Assembly (NCBI GenBank): GCA_022448425.1
Contig: JAKVCY010000007.1
Location: forward strand, 1-62,144
DNA: 62,144 nucleotides
Source: Thalassotalea sp.
GTDB lineage: Bacteria; Pseudomonadota; Gammaproteobacteria; Enterobacterales; Alteromonadaceae
Direction: 5' to 3'
Shown here: in pieces, positions 1 to 8,794 of the stretch
How positions within the stretch are numbered: the first letter of the stretch is position 1
How the letters are laid out: the number at the start of each line of letters is the position of its first letter
Translations under genes and position numbers: made by a program
The notes under the pieces: generated by a model
Databases searched by the model: none
What the model was told of the DNA's origin: nothing
What the model saw: only the letters and a program-made list of their open reading frames with translations

Positions 1-20
1 TAAACAAAAGTAAACAAAAG
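1..20. repeat. Two tandem copies of a 10-bp unit
   Basis: The unit TAAACAAAAG occurs twice back to back at the very edge of the window. More copies may lie outside it. On the minus strand it provides the T-rich tract that follows the adjacent hairpin, so it may simply be part of the greB terminator. Confidence 0.5.
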
Positions 21-59
21 GGGTCGGTGACAAATGATTCTTATTTGTCACCGACCCCT
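19..59 (-). terminator. 17-bp perfect palindrome, terminator or REP-like element
   Basis: Arms at 19-35 and 43-59 are perfectly complementary (core GGGGTCGGTGACAAAT) around a 7-nt loop. Read on the minus strand, the hairpin lies 18 bases past the greB stop and is followed by a T-rich run, so it can act as the intrinsic terminator of greB. The long, G/C-rich perfect arms also resemble dispersed REP-type palindromes. Only a genome-wide copy count separates the two. Confidence 0.65.
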
Positions 60-76
60 CTTAATGCCTTTTAACT

Positions 77-562
77 CTAATCAGATTTAGGTTTGTACCA
101 AATATCGATGATTTCGAGATATCGTTCTCCCTCTGGCGTTTTCACAACAACTTCATCGTCGATTTGCTTGCCAATTAGGGCACGAGCTACAGGTGAGTCG
201 ATACTGATCTCCCCCTTTTTTACATCCCACTCATCAACACCGACGATGCGGTAGGTAAATTCTTTGTCGTCTTCATCAATCAGTTTTACCCAAGCGCCAA
301 AATAGGCTTTGCCTTCTTGCTGCTTTTCAGGATAAACAATCTGCAGATCTTCCAAGCGCTTGTTGAGAAAGCGGACACGGCGATCAATCTCTCGCAAGCG
401 CTTTTTACCGTAGATATATTCAGCGTTTTCACTGCGATCGCCAAGTGCTGCAGCCTCCGACACCGCCTTGGTGACTTTAGGGCGCTCATCTTTCCACAGA
501 AATTTTAATTCTCGGTCAAGGCGTTCGTAGCCTTCACGGGTTATGTAGTTGGTTTTCTTCAT
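77..562 (-). CDS. greB: Transcription elongation factor GreB
   Basis: 161 residues, the normal size for GreB. GreB binds in the secondary channel of RNA polymerase and stimulates cleavage of backtracked RNA. The N-terminal coiled coil (about 1-75) carries the acidic tip region (GDRSENAEY), and the C-terminal FKBP-like domain includes the VGVDEW and SPVARALIG segments. Charged residues are typical of GreB rather than GreA. The ATG start gives MKKTNYITREGYERL, the usual N-terminus. The Shine-Dalgarno region is weak, because a MITE-like element begins only 16 bases upstream of the start. greB and tex are neighbours in many gammaproteobacteria, which supports the call. Confidence 0.95.
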   Translation of the reverse strand: MKKTNYITREGYERLDRELKFLWKDERPKVTKAVSEAAALGDRSENAEYIYGKKRLREIDRRVRFLNKRLEDLQIVYPEKQQEGKAYFGAWVKLIDEDDKEFTYRIVGVDEWDVKKGEISIDSPVARALIGKQIDDEVVVKTPEGERYLEIIDIWYKPKSD

Positions 563-577
563 TTAGGTATTACTTAA

Positions 578-770
578 CCTGAACTCGGGATAACAAATTG
601 CTTTCTAACGGCTATTTATCCTGATTACTGCGTTAAATTTAATCACAATAGAATAACTATTGATGAGTAAATTTGCCTTGTACTAAGAATAAATCTCTCG
701 CTAGAAATATAAACTATTAATATTGTTAATATTCAAAATATATTTGCTAACTTCTTAACCCGAGTTCAGG
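578..770. mobile_element. MITE-like element, 193 bp, with 8-bp target duplication
   Basis: The ends are inverted repeats: CCTGAACTCGGG at 578-589 and its exact complement at 759-770, with weaker complementarity continuing inward for about 10 more bases. The element is flanked on both sides by the direct repeat TTACTTAA (570-577 and 771-778), which reads as an 8-bp target-site duplication. The interior is A+T-rich and has no open reading frame of note. It is therefore non-autonomous. The insertion separates greB from the NYN gene and displaces the natural upstream region of greB. The transposase family was not identified. Confidence 0.8.
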
Positions 771-814
771 TTACTTAACGTGTAGTCACGCAACACAATC
801 GTTGGTCAGTGGAG

Positions 815-1291
815 TTATTGCAGTAAATTATCGTCAATCGCAGTAAAGCTATCAACCGCATTCATCAATGCATTGGCAGTGAGCTGTTCAACGCCAAAGG
901 CCTGCGTGCTCACTTGGTATTTATTTTTAATGTGTCGAATCAGTAATTCAAAGTCGCCATCGCCAGAAAGCAAAATAATATGATCTACATTGGGGGCAGC
1001 TTCCATGATATCTATGGTGATGCCGACATCCCAGTCACCTTTGACAGAGCCATCACTGCGTTGAATAAAAGGCTTTAACTTTACGTCAAAACCAATGTGC
1101 TTAAGGGCGCTTTGGAACTTATGCTGCTGGTCATCACTACGTTGGATAGCATAGGCATTCGCTAATTGAATATCGTATTGTTCAGACAGTTGCTGCCACA
1201 AAGCACGATAATTAAATTGGCGGCCAAAGGCTTGGCGGCAGGTGTAGTAAATATTTTGTACATCAACAAAAATAGCGGCGCTTTCTTTCAT
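815..1291 (-). CDS. NYN-domain (LabA/DUF88-like) putative RNase
   Basis: 158 residues forming a single PIN-like NYN domain. Conserved acidic positions are visible: FVDVQNIY near the N-terminus, the KGDWDVGITIDIM segment in the middle and LLSGDGDFELL after it. Such domains are metal-dependent ribonucleases or RNA-binding relatives, so a role in RNA processing or decay is a family-level inference. It lies between greB and tex on the greB strand, with the MITE between it and greB. The ATG start matches the domain boundary, so no extension is needed. The substrate is unknown. Confidence 0.85.
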   Translation of the reverse strand: MKESAAIFVDVQNIYYTCRQAFGRQFNYRALWQQLSEQYDIQLANAYAIQRSDDQQHKFQSALKHIGFDVKLKPFIQRSDGSVKGDWDVGITIDIMEAAPNVDHIILLSGDGDFELLIRHIKNKYQVSTQAFGVEQLTANALMNAVDSFTAIDDNLLQ

Positions 1292-1433
1292 CTAGGCTGC
1301 TCGATTAAGGTAATTCATCGTTAGTTTTACCATGGTTTGACCCATCGCATAAAATTTCTCTCCACTCGTGGCAGTGAATAGGTATAATTTCGCCTAATGC
1401 ATTTCTTCAAACAGTCAATCTCGAAGGTTATCT

Positions 1434-3770
1434 ATGAGCCAAATCGCTCAGCAAATTGCACAAGAACTTAATGTTAAACCTCAGCAAATCGACGCTGCCA
1501 TTCAATTACTAGACGATGGCGCAACTGTGCCATTTATTGCGCGTTACCGTAAAGAGGCTACGCAGGGCTTAGATGATGGGCACTTGCGCACACTGGCGAC
1601 AAGATTGAATTACTTACGCGAGTTGGCGGAGCGTAGACAAGTGATTCTTACCAATGTCGAGCAACAGGGCAAATTAACAGACCCACTAAAGCAAGCGATT
1701 TTGCAGGCCGACAATAAAACACGACTAGAAGATTTATACCTGCCGTATAAACCAAAGCGTCGTACCAAAGGGCAAATGGCAATTGAAGCTGGTCTTGAGC
1801 CACTAGCAGACAAATTATTTAGTGATTTGCAGCAACATCCTGAGCAGGCTGCAGAGGGCTTTATTAACGTCGACAATGGGTTTGCTGATGTTGAAGCAGT
1901 GCTTGCTGGCGTCGTGAGTATTTGGTCTGAGAAGTTTGCCGAAGACGCAGAATTACTTGCCAAACTGCGCAAGCACTTGAATAAGCAAGCGCATTTAAGC
2001 TGTACCGTTGTGAAAGCTAAACAGAGTGATGCGAGCAAGTACAAAGATTACTTTGCCCATCACGAAGCATTAAAGTCGGTGCCAGCACACCGTATGCTCG
2101 CTATGTTACGTGGTAAAAATGAGGGCTTTTTGCGCCTGAATATCGATGTTGACCCAAATAGCGACAGTAAAAGTTATTGTTCAGCACATGATGTAATCAC
2201 CCAACATTATGGCTGGCGTTTGTCACAGCAACCTGCCGCGAAGTTTATCGCCAGTGCAGTTGCCACAGCGTGGAAAAGCAAGCTTCAAGGGCATTTCGAA
2301 ACTGAATTCTTTGGTGCATTGCGTGATAAAGCAGAGCATGCCTCTATTGAGGTATTTGCTAGCAATTTGAAAGATTTATTAATGGCAGCACCCGCAGGTG
2401 CAAAAGTAACCATGGGCATCGACCCTGGTTTGCGTACGGGCTGTAAAGTGGCAGTCGTTGACGGCACTGGTAAGTTATTGCATACCGCGACAATTTTTCC
2501 TCATGCGCCGCAAAATAACTGGGACAAATCAGTACGCACATTGGTGAACTTAGGTCGACAACACAAGGTTAAGCTGATTGCTGTTGGTAATGGCACTGGT
2601 TCTCGAGAGACAGATAAATTAGCGGCGGAAGTGATCGCACAATTTGAAGAAAACAAGCCAAGCAAGGTGATGGTGAGTGAAGCAGGTGCTTCGGTCTATT
2701 CTGCATCAGAACTTGCAGCTAAAGAATTCCCCGATCTCGACGTATCGATTCGCGGCGCGGTATCGATCGCAAGACGTTTACAAGACCCACTGGCAGAATT
2801 GGTGAAGATCGACCCGAAAGCTATCGGCGTTGGCCAGTACCAGCATGATGTCAGCCAAAGCTTACTTAGTGCTTCACTCGACAATGTGATTGAAGACTGT
2901 GTAAACGCTGTTGGTGTTGACTTAAACAGTGCTTCGGCAGCCTTGTTGTCTCGTGTGGCAGGACTAAGTAAAACACTCGCTCAAAATATTGTTGCACATC
3001 GCGATAGTCATGGTCGCTTTAACAACCGTAGCGAATTGTTAAGCGTGACGCGCTTAGGACCTAAAGCTTACGAGCAAGCTGCGGGCTTCTTGCGTATTCG
3101 AGAAGGTGACAACCCACTGGATAATACGGGCGTTCATCCAGAAAGTTACGATGTCGTTAATGCGTTAATAAAGAGCTTACAGACTGATATAAGCAGTGTG
3201 GTTAGCGATGAAAGCAAGCTCTCTTCGGTGTCGTATAACGACTTTGCTGAGCTAACAGGTGCGCTGACCTTCAAAGACATTATTGACGAACTGAAAAAGC
3301 CCGGTCGTGATCCTCGCCCAGAGTTTAAAACGGCGCAGTTTAAAGAGGGCGTAGAATCGCTTGCTGATCTTGAAGTTGGCATGGTGCTCGAAGGGGTCGT
3401 GTCGAACGTAGCTAACTTTGGGGCCTTTGTTGACATTGGTGTTCACCAAGATGGCTTAGTCCATATTTCGGCACTGACAGACAAATTTGTTAGCGACCCG
3501 AGAGAAATCGTTAAAGCAGGTGACGTGGTTACCGTTAAGGTGGTGGAATGTGATGTTGCGCGTAAACGCATTAACTTAACAATGCGTTTAAATGACCAAG
3601 TGTCTGCAAACAGCAATCGCAAACAACAGGCTAATGGTAATAGCAAAGCAGCTGAACACAAGAACAAAGGGAAGCAGGCTAAGCCAAACAAGCAAGGGAA
3701 ACCGCAAGCTCCAGCGAATTCCGCGATGGGCAATGCTTTTGCTGATGCCTTTGCAAAGCTTAAGAAATAG
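1434..3770 (+). CDS. tex: Tex-family RNA-binding transcription accessory protein
   Basis: 778 residues, matching Tex/YhgF length. Visible domain order: N-terminal helical Tex domain (from about 10), a YqgF/RuvC-like fold with [16 protein letters not shown] (about 327-342), a helix-hairpin-helix pair around 480-560 ([20 protein letters not shown]), and a C-terminal S1 RNA-binding domain around 645-715 ([20 protein letters not shown]). The last 60 residues are a low-complexity K/N/Q-rich tail. Tex binds RNA and influences transcription and ribosome rescue in other bacteria. It is transcribed divergently from the NYN gene. Confidence 0.95.
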   Translation: MSQIAQQIAQELNVKPQQIDAAIQLLDDGATVPFIARYRKEATQGLDDGHLRTLATRLNYLRELAERRQVILTNVEQQGKLTDPLKQAILQADNKTRLEDLYLPYKPKRRTKGQMAIEAGLEPLADKLFSDLQQHPEQAAEGFINVDNGFADVEAVLAGVVSIWSEKFAEDAELLAKLRKHLNKQAHLSCTVVKAKQSDASKYKDYFAHHEALKSVPAHRMLAMLRGKNEGFLRLNIDVDPNSDSKSYCSAHDVITQHYGWRLSQQPAAKFIASAVATAWKSKLQGHFETEFFGALRDKAEHASIEVFASNLKDLLMAAPAGAKVTMGIDPGLRTGCKVAVVDGTGKLLHTATIFPHAPQNNWDKSVRTLVNLGRQHKVKLIAVGNGTGSRETDKLAAEVIAQFEENKPSKVMVSEAGASVYSASELAAKEFPDLDVSIRGAVSIARRLQDPLAELVKIDPKAIGVGQYQHDVSQSLLSASLDNVIEDCVNAVGVDLNSASAALLSRVAGLSKTLAQNIVAHRDSHGRFNNRSELLSVTRLGPKAYEQAAGFLRIREGDNPLDNTGVHPESYDVVNALIKSLQTDISSVVSDESKLSSVSYNDFAELTGALTFKDIIDELKKPGRDPRPEFKTAQFKEGVESLADLEVGMVLEGVVSNVANFGAFVDIGVHQDGLVHISALTDKFVSDPREIVKAGDVVTVKVVECDVARKRINLTMRLNDQVSANSNRKQQANGNSKAAEHKNKGKQAKPNKQGKPQAPANSAMGNAFADAFAKLKK

Positions 3771-3786
3771 CTGAACTGCCTTGCTA

Positions 3787-4506
3787 ATGAACCGCCTATC
3801 GGTAAAAGTACTTCTGCTATCGCTCGCGTACTTGTGCTCGTTGAGCCAAGTATCAGCGGAGCGAATAAGTATTTATAGCTATTACATTCCGGGCCTTGTT
3901 GATTCTGCACAAGAGGGCACTATGGTCGATATGCTTGCGGCTATTGAAGCGCATAGTGACCTAAAATTTAATTTAAAGCTGATGCCAACTGCGCGTGTTC
4001 AGCAAAGTTTCATTGCGGAAAGGATTGATAGCTACTTCCCAGAGCTGGATGAGTTTAGGCCTGACGATTCATGTCGAACGGTCAGCTTCATGAAAAAGGC
4101 AATAGTTGCGGTTAACTTAGCAAGTAAGCCGCCCATTACTGATATTTCGCAATTGGAAGGCATGAGAGTCGGCGCTGTTATCGGTTACAGATATGGCAAA
4201 GCGATTGCCAATAACCCAAAGATCAACTTGTACCGTGTAGACGATGACAACATCAACATTCGCAAGCTGCTGACAGGGCGTATTGATGCCATTATTGGCA
4301 ACGCGCATTCCACTCTCAATGCAATCAATGAACTCAAAGCAACCGACAAAGTGAATATCGATGTGAGCCAGCCGATTAGCTTGTTGGACGTATTCTTTGT
4401 TTTTCAGCCGACTGAACAAGGGGTGAAACAATGCTTGGAAACGTCGAAAGCGATTGAAATATTGAGAGAAAAAGGGCTGTTGAATGCATGGTTTGGTTAT
4501 CGCTAG
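3787..4506 (+). CDS. Periplasmic solute-binding protein (family 3-like)
   Basis: About 239 residues from ATG at 3787; an upstream in-frame TTG at 3781 adds only two residues. A Sec signal peptide is clear (MNRLSVKVLLLSLAYLCSL, cleavage probably after SQVSA). The mature part resembles the bacterial extracellular solute-binding family 3 fold, with the dipeptide segment VGAVIGYRYG and a hinge around GRIDAIIGN. No transporter genes are adjacent, as is common for the many orphan members in Alteromonadales. It begins 16 bases after tex and could be co-transcribed. The ligand is unknown. Confidence 0.8.
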   Translation: MNRLSVKVLLLSLAYLCSLSQVSAERISIYSYYIPGLVDSAQEGTMVDMLAAIEAHSDLKFNLKLMPTARVQQSFIAERIDSYFPELDEFRPDDSCRTVSFMKKAIVAVNLASKPPITDISQLEGMRVGAVIGYRYGKAIANNPKINLYRVDDDNINIRKLLTGRIDAIIGNAHSTLNAINELKATDKVNIDVSQPISLLDVFFVFQPTEQGVKQCLETSKAIEILREKGLLNAWFGYR

Positions 4507-4545
4507 AGGGTAATTCGTAACCATTTATCACGACTGCAAGCGACA

Positions 4546-4577
4546 TAAAAAAGGGGAAGCGTGCGCTTCCCCAAAAA
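4546..4577 (-). terminator. Intrinsic terminator of the porin gene
   Basis: Perfect arms GGGGAAGC (4553-4560) and GCTTCCCC (4565-4572) with a 4-base loop. On the minus strand the stem is followed by TTTTTT, so it fits the end of the porin transcript. Confidence 0.85.
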
Positions 4578-4626
4578 GTGCCTCAAGTGGGAGGCTAACT
4601 TATGATCGTGTCATATGCTTGTGCTA

Positions 4627-5661
4627 CTAAAGCACGTATTTAACTGAGAGCTGTGCGTAGTCTGAGTCAGCATCAGAGTCTTTTTGCTCAAAATTACCAA
4701 TCTCAAAGCCCCAAGACAGTTGCTTAGTTAAGTTGTTGAAAATGTTAACACCCCAGTGAATTCGCTCTGCGTCAGCAACATCGGTGGTGGTTTTACCGTA
4801 GAAGATATTAGTACGGTAGTCGTCTACCCAGAAGTGACGATAAGCAACCATGAATGAAGTTGTTTCTTCAACTTCTTCACCTACTAAGTCACGCGCTGCT
4901 ACAACACCTACGTAGCGACCTGTTTCGCCACCGTGATATTGGAAGCGAACATCGTTTCTACCGTAAGTTTTTACGCGACCAGCAACACCGTAACCAAAGG
5001 TTGATTCTGAATTACCGCCGACAGTATTTAATTGGCGAGCCAAACCTGCAACCGATACATTACCCCAGTCGCCAGAGAAGGTGTACTTGGCGATTACGTC
5101 AGGCACTGAGTCTTGGCTTGAGTCACCTTTATCAGACTCTGGGTTTTCAATCGCAACTTGGAAGCCGCCATTGGTGTAACGAATTTGACCTTGGCGAATG
5201 AAAGCCGCAGCGTTTAATGGACCCCCGAAGTCAGCTGCTTCTGCTAGTGCACTGGTGTTCACAAAGGTTGACCACGTTTGACCTACCAAGAAGTCTTTGT
5301 ACTTGATAAATGCGTGACGAATACGAGGGTTAGATGAGTTCGAAACAATTTCGTTACCGCCTCCACCGTGGAAGTCCATCTCGATAAAACCAGTAATGTC
5401 GCCGTGAACATATTTGGTATTAAAGCGACTTTCGGTGGCTCTAAAGCTGAATCTTGAAATATCGCCTACGTTACCAGCACCTACCCAGTAATCATTTGTG
5501 ATACTGTTCACGTTACCATCGACGTAGCGAGCATCGAGTTTGATATAACCACCAAAGGTGATGGTGTCTTTGTCTGTCAGCTTAATCTCGTAACCAGCGT
5601 GTGCCATGGACGTTGCTGTCATAAGGCCTGTCGCTAGTAGAGTTTTTTTGAACGTTTTCAT
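4627..5661 (-). CDS. DcaP-like trimeric outer-membrane porin
   Basis: 344 residues with a signal peptide ending at AHA (about residue 23). The mature N-terminus, YEIKLTDKDTITFGGYIKLD, is typical of DcaP-like porins, and the protein ends in an aromatic/hydrophobic residue pattern (VKYVL) of outer-membrane beta-barrels. Alternating hydrophobic strands continue to the end. DcaP-type porins take up small negatively charged solutes such as dicarboxylates, and the position directly downstream of acs suggests carboxylate entry. A strong terminator follows the gene. Confidence 0.8.
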   Translation of the reverse strand: MKTFKKTLLATGLMTATSMAHAGYEIKLTDKDTITFGGYIKLDARYVDGNVNSITNDYWVGAGNVGDISRFSFRATESRFNTKYVHGDITGFIEMDFHGGGGNEIVSNSSNPRIRHAFIKYKDFLVGQTWSTFVNTSALAEAADFGGPLNAAAFIRQGQIRYTNGGFQVAIENPESDKGDSSQDSVPDVIAKYTFSGDWGNVSVAGLARQLNTVGGNSESTFGYGVAGRVKTYGRNDVRFQYHGGETGRYVGVVAARDLVGEEVEETTSFMVAYRHFWVDDYRTNIFYGKTTTDVADAERIHWGVNIFNNLTKQLSWGFEIGNFEQKDSDADSDYAQLSVKYVL

Positions 5662-5787
5662 CTTACTCTCCCGTGTGTATTAGCGCTGAGATTATTTTTA
5701 TTTACTGCATCTTCTGGCTAAATTGCTTGTTGTAATAATGTAGTGGCGGTATGTCGCCTTTTGTTTTAATTCTGTCGCTAATAGGTA

Positions 5788-5822
5788 GTTGAAAACGTTA
5801 TTGTTGTTTTTATGTTTTCAAC
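5788..5822. promoter_or_regulatory. 9-bp inverted repeat in the porin upstream region
   Basis: GTTGAAAAC (5788-5796) and GTTTTCAAC (5814-5822) are perfect complements with a 17-nt spacer, lying between the acs stop and the porin start. It may be an operator or part of the acs 3' end. No regulator can be assigned. Confidence 0.35.
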
Positions 5823-5833
5823 TAAGAGTAAAG

Positions 5834-5855
5834 GCTGGAAGATTATTCTTCCAGC
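5834..5855 (-). terminator. Hairpin spanning the acs stop codon
   Basis: GCTGGAAGA (5834-5842) pairs with TCTTCCAGC (5847-5855), overlapping the acs stop. Only a short, interrupted T-run follows on the minus strand, so termination may be partial and some read-through into the porin gene is possible. Confidence 0.5.
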
Positions 5856-7741
5856 GTGCTTAAATCACCTTCGTCTTGGCCTAATGCACGTGCTTTTAAT
5901 ACACGGCGCATGATTTTGCCCGAACGTGTTTTCGGTAATGAATCTACAAACTCAACCGCTTCAGGCGTTGCAATTTTGCCCATTTCGTTACCGACGTGGT
6001 TGCGTAGCTCCATTGATAACTCTTTCGAAGGTGCTACACCTTGTTTAAGAATGACGTAGGTGTGAATAGCGTTACCTTTAAGCTCGTGAGGAAGGCCAAC
6101 AGCCGCTGCTTCACTAACTTGTGGATGACTAACCAGTGCACTCTCGATTTCAGCAGTACCTAAACGGTAGCCACTGACTTTCAGCACTTCGTCCATACGA
6201 CCGATAACCCAAATGTAGCCATCGTCGTCTTTCTTGGCACTGTCACCGGCTAAGTAGCGCCAGTTGCCTTTATCGTCTTGTGACCAGTACAAATCTTTAT
6301 AGCGCTCTGGATCTTTAAATATGGTGCGCGCCATGCCTGGCCAAGGGTTATTAACGATGAGCTTACCTTCTTCATTTGGTGCTACTTCGTTTCCGTCGTC
6401 ATCGACAATTGCCATTTCATTACCAAAGAATGGTTTGGTGGCGGAGCCTGGCTTAAGTGGCGTAATTGGCAGTGGACAAATCATGAAACCGCCGGTTTCT
6501 GTTTGCCACCAAGTATCGATGATTGGACACTTGTCTTGACCAATAACATGGTGATACCAGCGCCATGCTTCAGGGTTAATTGGTTCACCCACACTACCGA
6601 GTAAACGCAAGCTTGATAAATCATGCTTTTGTGGCCAGCGGTCGCCAAAGCGCATTAAGCCACGAATTGCTGTCGGTGACGTGTAAAGGATGTTGATGCC
6701 GTAATTTTCAATAATTTGCCACCAACGGTTCGGGTAAGGGTAGTTAGGAGCACCTTCATACAACATGATGGTTGCGCCATTAATCAGTGGGCCATAAACA
6801 ATGTAACTGTGGCCAGTAATCCAACCTGGATCGGCAGCACACCACCAGCGATCTTGCGGCTTGATATCAAACGCCATACGGTGAGTTGTTGAGGTGTAAA
6901 CAGAGTAGCCACCATGAGTATGTAGCATACCTTTTGGCTTACCAGTTGTACCCGAGGTATAGAGGATAAACAGTGGATCTTCAGCATCTGTTTGTTCTGT
7001 TTCACACTTGCTGCTAGCAATTGGTAGTGCTTTTAAGTCGTGTAACCAGAAGTCGCGCGCTGGCTCCATTTCAACATCTAATTCGTTGTTCTTAACACAG
7101 ATACATACTTCAATACTTGGTGAACGCATCATTGCATCGTTTGCAATTGACTTAAGGTCGATTGCTTTACCACGACGCCAGCCACCATCAGCAGTAATTA
7201 ATACTCGCGATTGTGCATCGTCAATTCGAGATGCTAATGCTTCCGTACTGAAGCCGCCATAAACAACAGAGTGAACGGCGCCAATTTTCGCACACGCTAG
7301 CATTGCGAATACTAGCTCTGGAATTTGCGGCATGTAGATAGTAACGATGTCACCTTTTTCGACACCCATACTCTTTAATACATTAGCGAATTGGCATACT
7401 TCACGGTTTAAACCGTTGTAAGAGAAGTTACGAACTTGACCGTTCTCGCCTTCCCAAATAATCGCCATTTTGTTGCGATTAGCGTTTTCTAAGTGGCGGT
7501 CAATGGCGTTGTGGACAATGTTGATTTCACCACCGTCAAACCATTTGTAGAAAGGCGCGTTTGATTCGTCTAGTACACTGTCCCACTTTTTGTACCAGCC
7601 TAAAGTGTCAGCCTGCTCTGCCCAAAATTCTTCGCGGTTCTCAACTGAGTGTTGATAAAGTTTTTCATACTCGGGAACGTTAGCTTGGTTAATCACCTCT
7701 TCACTTGGATGAAAAATGTCAGCTTGATTTGATTCAGTCAT
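5843..7741 (-). CDS. acs: Acetyl-CoA synthetase
   Basis: 632 residues, slightly shorter than the roughly 650 of E. coli Acs. It converts acetate, ATP and CoA to acetyl-CoA through acetyl-AMP. Visible motifs: P-loop-like YTSGTTGKPKGMLHT (about 262-276), the acetate-pocket tryptophan segment DTWWQTETGG (about 410-419), the adenylation-state hinge region GRMDEVLKVSGYRLGTAEIE, and the C-terminal acetylation site PKTRSGKIMRR. The upstream region contains two copies of the dyad motif shared with the symporter operon and crbR. The symporter and the CrbSR-like regulators are encoded nearby, so the cluster works in acetate scavenging. Confidence 0.96.
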   Translation of the reverse strand: MTESNQADIFHPSEEVINQANVPEYEKLYQHSVENREEFWAEQADTLGWYKKWDSVLDESNAPFYKWFDGGEINIVHNAIDRHLENANRNKMAIIWEGENGQVRNFSYNGLNREVCQFANVLKSMGVEKGDIVTIYMPQIPELVFAMLACAKIGAVHSVVYGGFSTEALASRIDDAQSRVLITADGGWRRGKAIDLKSIANDAMMRSPSIEVCICVKNNELDVEMEPARDFWLHDLKALPIASSKCETEQTDAEDPLFILYTSGTTGKPKGMLHTHGGYSVYTSTTHRMAFDIKPQDRWWCAADPGWITGHSYIVYGPLINGATIMLYEGAPNYPYPNRWWQIIENYGINILYTSPTAIRGLMRFGDRWPQKHDLSSLRLLGSVGEPINPEAWRWYHHVIGQDKCPIIDTWWQTETGGFMICPLPITPLKPGSATKPFFGNEMAIVDDDGNEVAPNEEGKLIVNNPWPGMARTIFKDPERYKDLYWSQDDKGNWRYLAGDSAKKDDDGYIWVIGRMDEVLKVSGYRLGTAEIESALVSHPQVSEAAAVGLPHELKGNAIHTYVILKQGVAPSKELSMELRNHVGNEMGKIATPEAVEFVDSLPKTRSGKIMRRVLKARALGQDEGDLSTLEE

Positions 7742-7819
7742 TGTAATAATTCTCCGCCTGCTAGTGTCGGCAATACTATGTTATTGTCTTTACGTTAGAG
7801 TTTACCGAGCGATTTAGAA

Positions 7820-7838
7820 ATTAGACCTAAGTCTAAAG
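7820..7838 (+). promoter_or_regulatory. Candidate CrbR box 1 upstream of acs
   Basis: ATTAGACCTAAGTCTAAAG, a dyad TTAGAC-N4-GTCTAA centred about 88 bases upstream of the acs start. It aligns with sites upstream of the symporter operon and of crbR. Assignment to CrbR is inference from shared presence. Confidence 0.65.
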
Positions 7839-7852
7839 CGCCTGATATTCGT

Positions 7853-7871
7853 CTTAGACTTTAGTCGTATA
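7853..7871 (+). promoter_or_regulatory. Candidate CrbR box 2 upstream of acs
   Basis: CTTAGACTTTAGTCGTATA, centred about 121 bases upstream of the acs start and 33 bases from box 1, close to three helical turns. It differs from the crbR upstream site at only three of 19 positions. Confidence 0.7.
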
Positions 7872-7930
7872 TGACTGATTGTGCTACCGATTATTGGCCA
7901 CACTTTCATCTTTGAAAATTCCTGAGCGTA

Positions 7931-8794
7931 CTAGGGCGTGTTGATCTTTCGAGGTAAAAGTATTTAGAGAGGAAAACAGCTGGTTAGCTGAAAGTGGAGA
8001 TAACCAGAGCGAATACTTCACTCTGGTTATTGTTGGAGGGCTTAGCGTTTGCTGTCGAGTGCTTCTTGAATAAGGTCTAGCTCATCTGCACTAAATTCCC
8101 CATTCTTTAGTAGGCCGATAATGGTTTCTTTACTGATACCGCCTCCGTGTTTGAATTCAAATGCCTGCTCACCATCTTTACCACCAAAGGCAAACTTGCG
8201 AATAACTTTGTTAACTTCATCACTGTCGCTGTCTTTATCTAGCTTAATGATAAATGTTTGCTCTTCGTCTAGCGCTTTTACTTCTCCATCTTCGTCTGAA
8301 AGTGCAAAAGCGTAGCTATTACCATCGCCATCAATATCGATATTTGATAATGCTTTCATGACTGTGTCCTTCATATCGCTGGATAAGTCACTTAGCGCAT
8401 CTTCCAACTGTTGTGGGTTGCTTAATACTGCTGTATCTAGCTTAACGACTTTGTGGTCACCATCACTGTTGATCATGATATGAGCGCCTTTTTCCGAGTC
8501 TGCGCCTACCTCAACTTTAAATTCTTTTATGATGACATCATGATCAGCTGCCGCATAGCTAGTACCAATATTTGCATAGCCAACACTTGCCAAGCCAAGA
8601 CCAAGAATAAAAGGGATTCGTTTAAATGCATTTTTCTCATTGATGCCTGCATGGATGCAGGTACTAAGATTATGCAGGAGCATAATAATCGGTACTTGCT
8701 CTGTGCGTAGAATAACTATGCGTATCCCAAGTGCCTCGATAAAAATGCATTTAACTCGAACAAAATTTAATCCTGAAAGATCAACACGCCCTAG
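7931..8794. mobile_element. Transposase-free cassette with IS-like terminal inverted repeats
   Basis: CTAGGGCGTGTTGATCTTTC at 7931-7950 is repeated as its exact complement at 8775-8794, giving 20-bp perfect terminal repeats. Ends of the GGGCGTGTTGA type resemble those of some IS5-family elements (inference). The outermost CTAG is self-complementary, so the target duplication could be CTAG, or TA if the element begins at GGGCG. The 864-bp interval contains one secreted-protein gene on the minus strand and no transposase. It would need a transposase acting from elsewhere to move. It begins about 190 bases upstream of the acs start. Confidence 0.7.
8042..8683 (-). CDS. Putative secreted acidic protein, cargo of the cassette, possible N-terminal frame slip
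   Basis: 213 residues from the only in-frame ATG; function not recognised. The region INEKNAFKRIPFILGLGLAS followed by TSYAA looks like a signal peptide, but it is preceded by an odd 14-residue lead and the ATG at 8683 has no ribosome-binding site. A better-placed ATG (8640, AGG about 8 bases upstream) is out of frame by one base. One extra A in the five-A run at 8631-8635 would give MRKNAFKRIPFILG, an ideal signal peptide. The mature part is rich in D/E/G (DIDGDGNSY, DKDSDSDE) and could bind calcium. It may be a frameshifted gene, a phase-variable gene, or a sequencing error. Confidence 0.55.
   Translation of the reverse strand: MLLHNLSTCIHAGINEKNAFKRIPFILGLGLASVGYANIGTSYAAADHDVIIKEFKVEVGADSEKGAHIMINSDGDHKVVKLDTAVLSNPQQLEDALSDLSSDMKDTVMKALSNIDIDGDGNSYAFALSDEDGEVKALDEEQTFIIKLDKDSDSDEVNKVIRKFAFGGKDGEQAFEFKHGGGISKETIIGLLKNGEFSADELDLIQEALDSKR

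Noticed and set aside
1610..2044. Long antisense open frames inside tex (and similar shadows in acs, kbl and the glycosyltransferases)
   Set aside because: They lie opposite strongly conserved genes and show no domain, ribosome-binding site or independent support.
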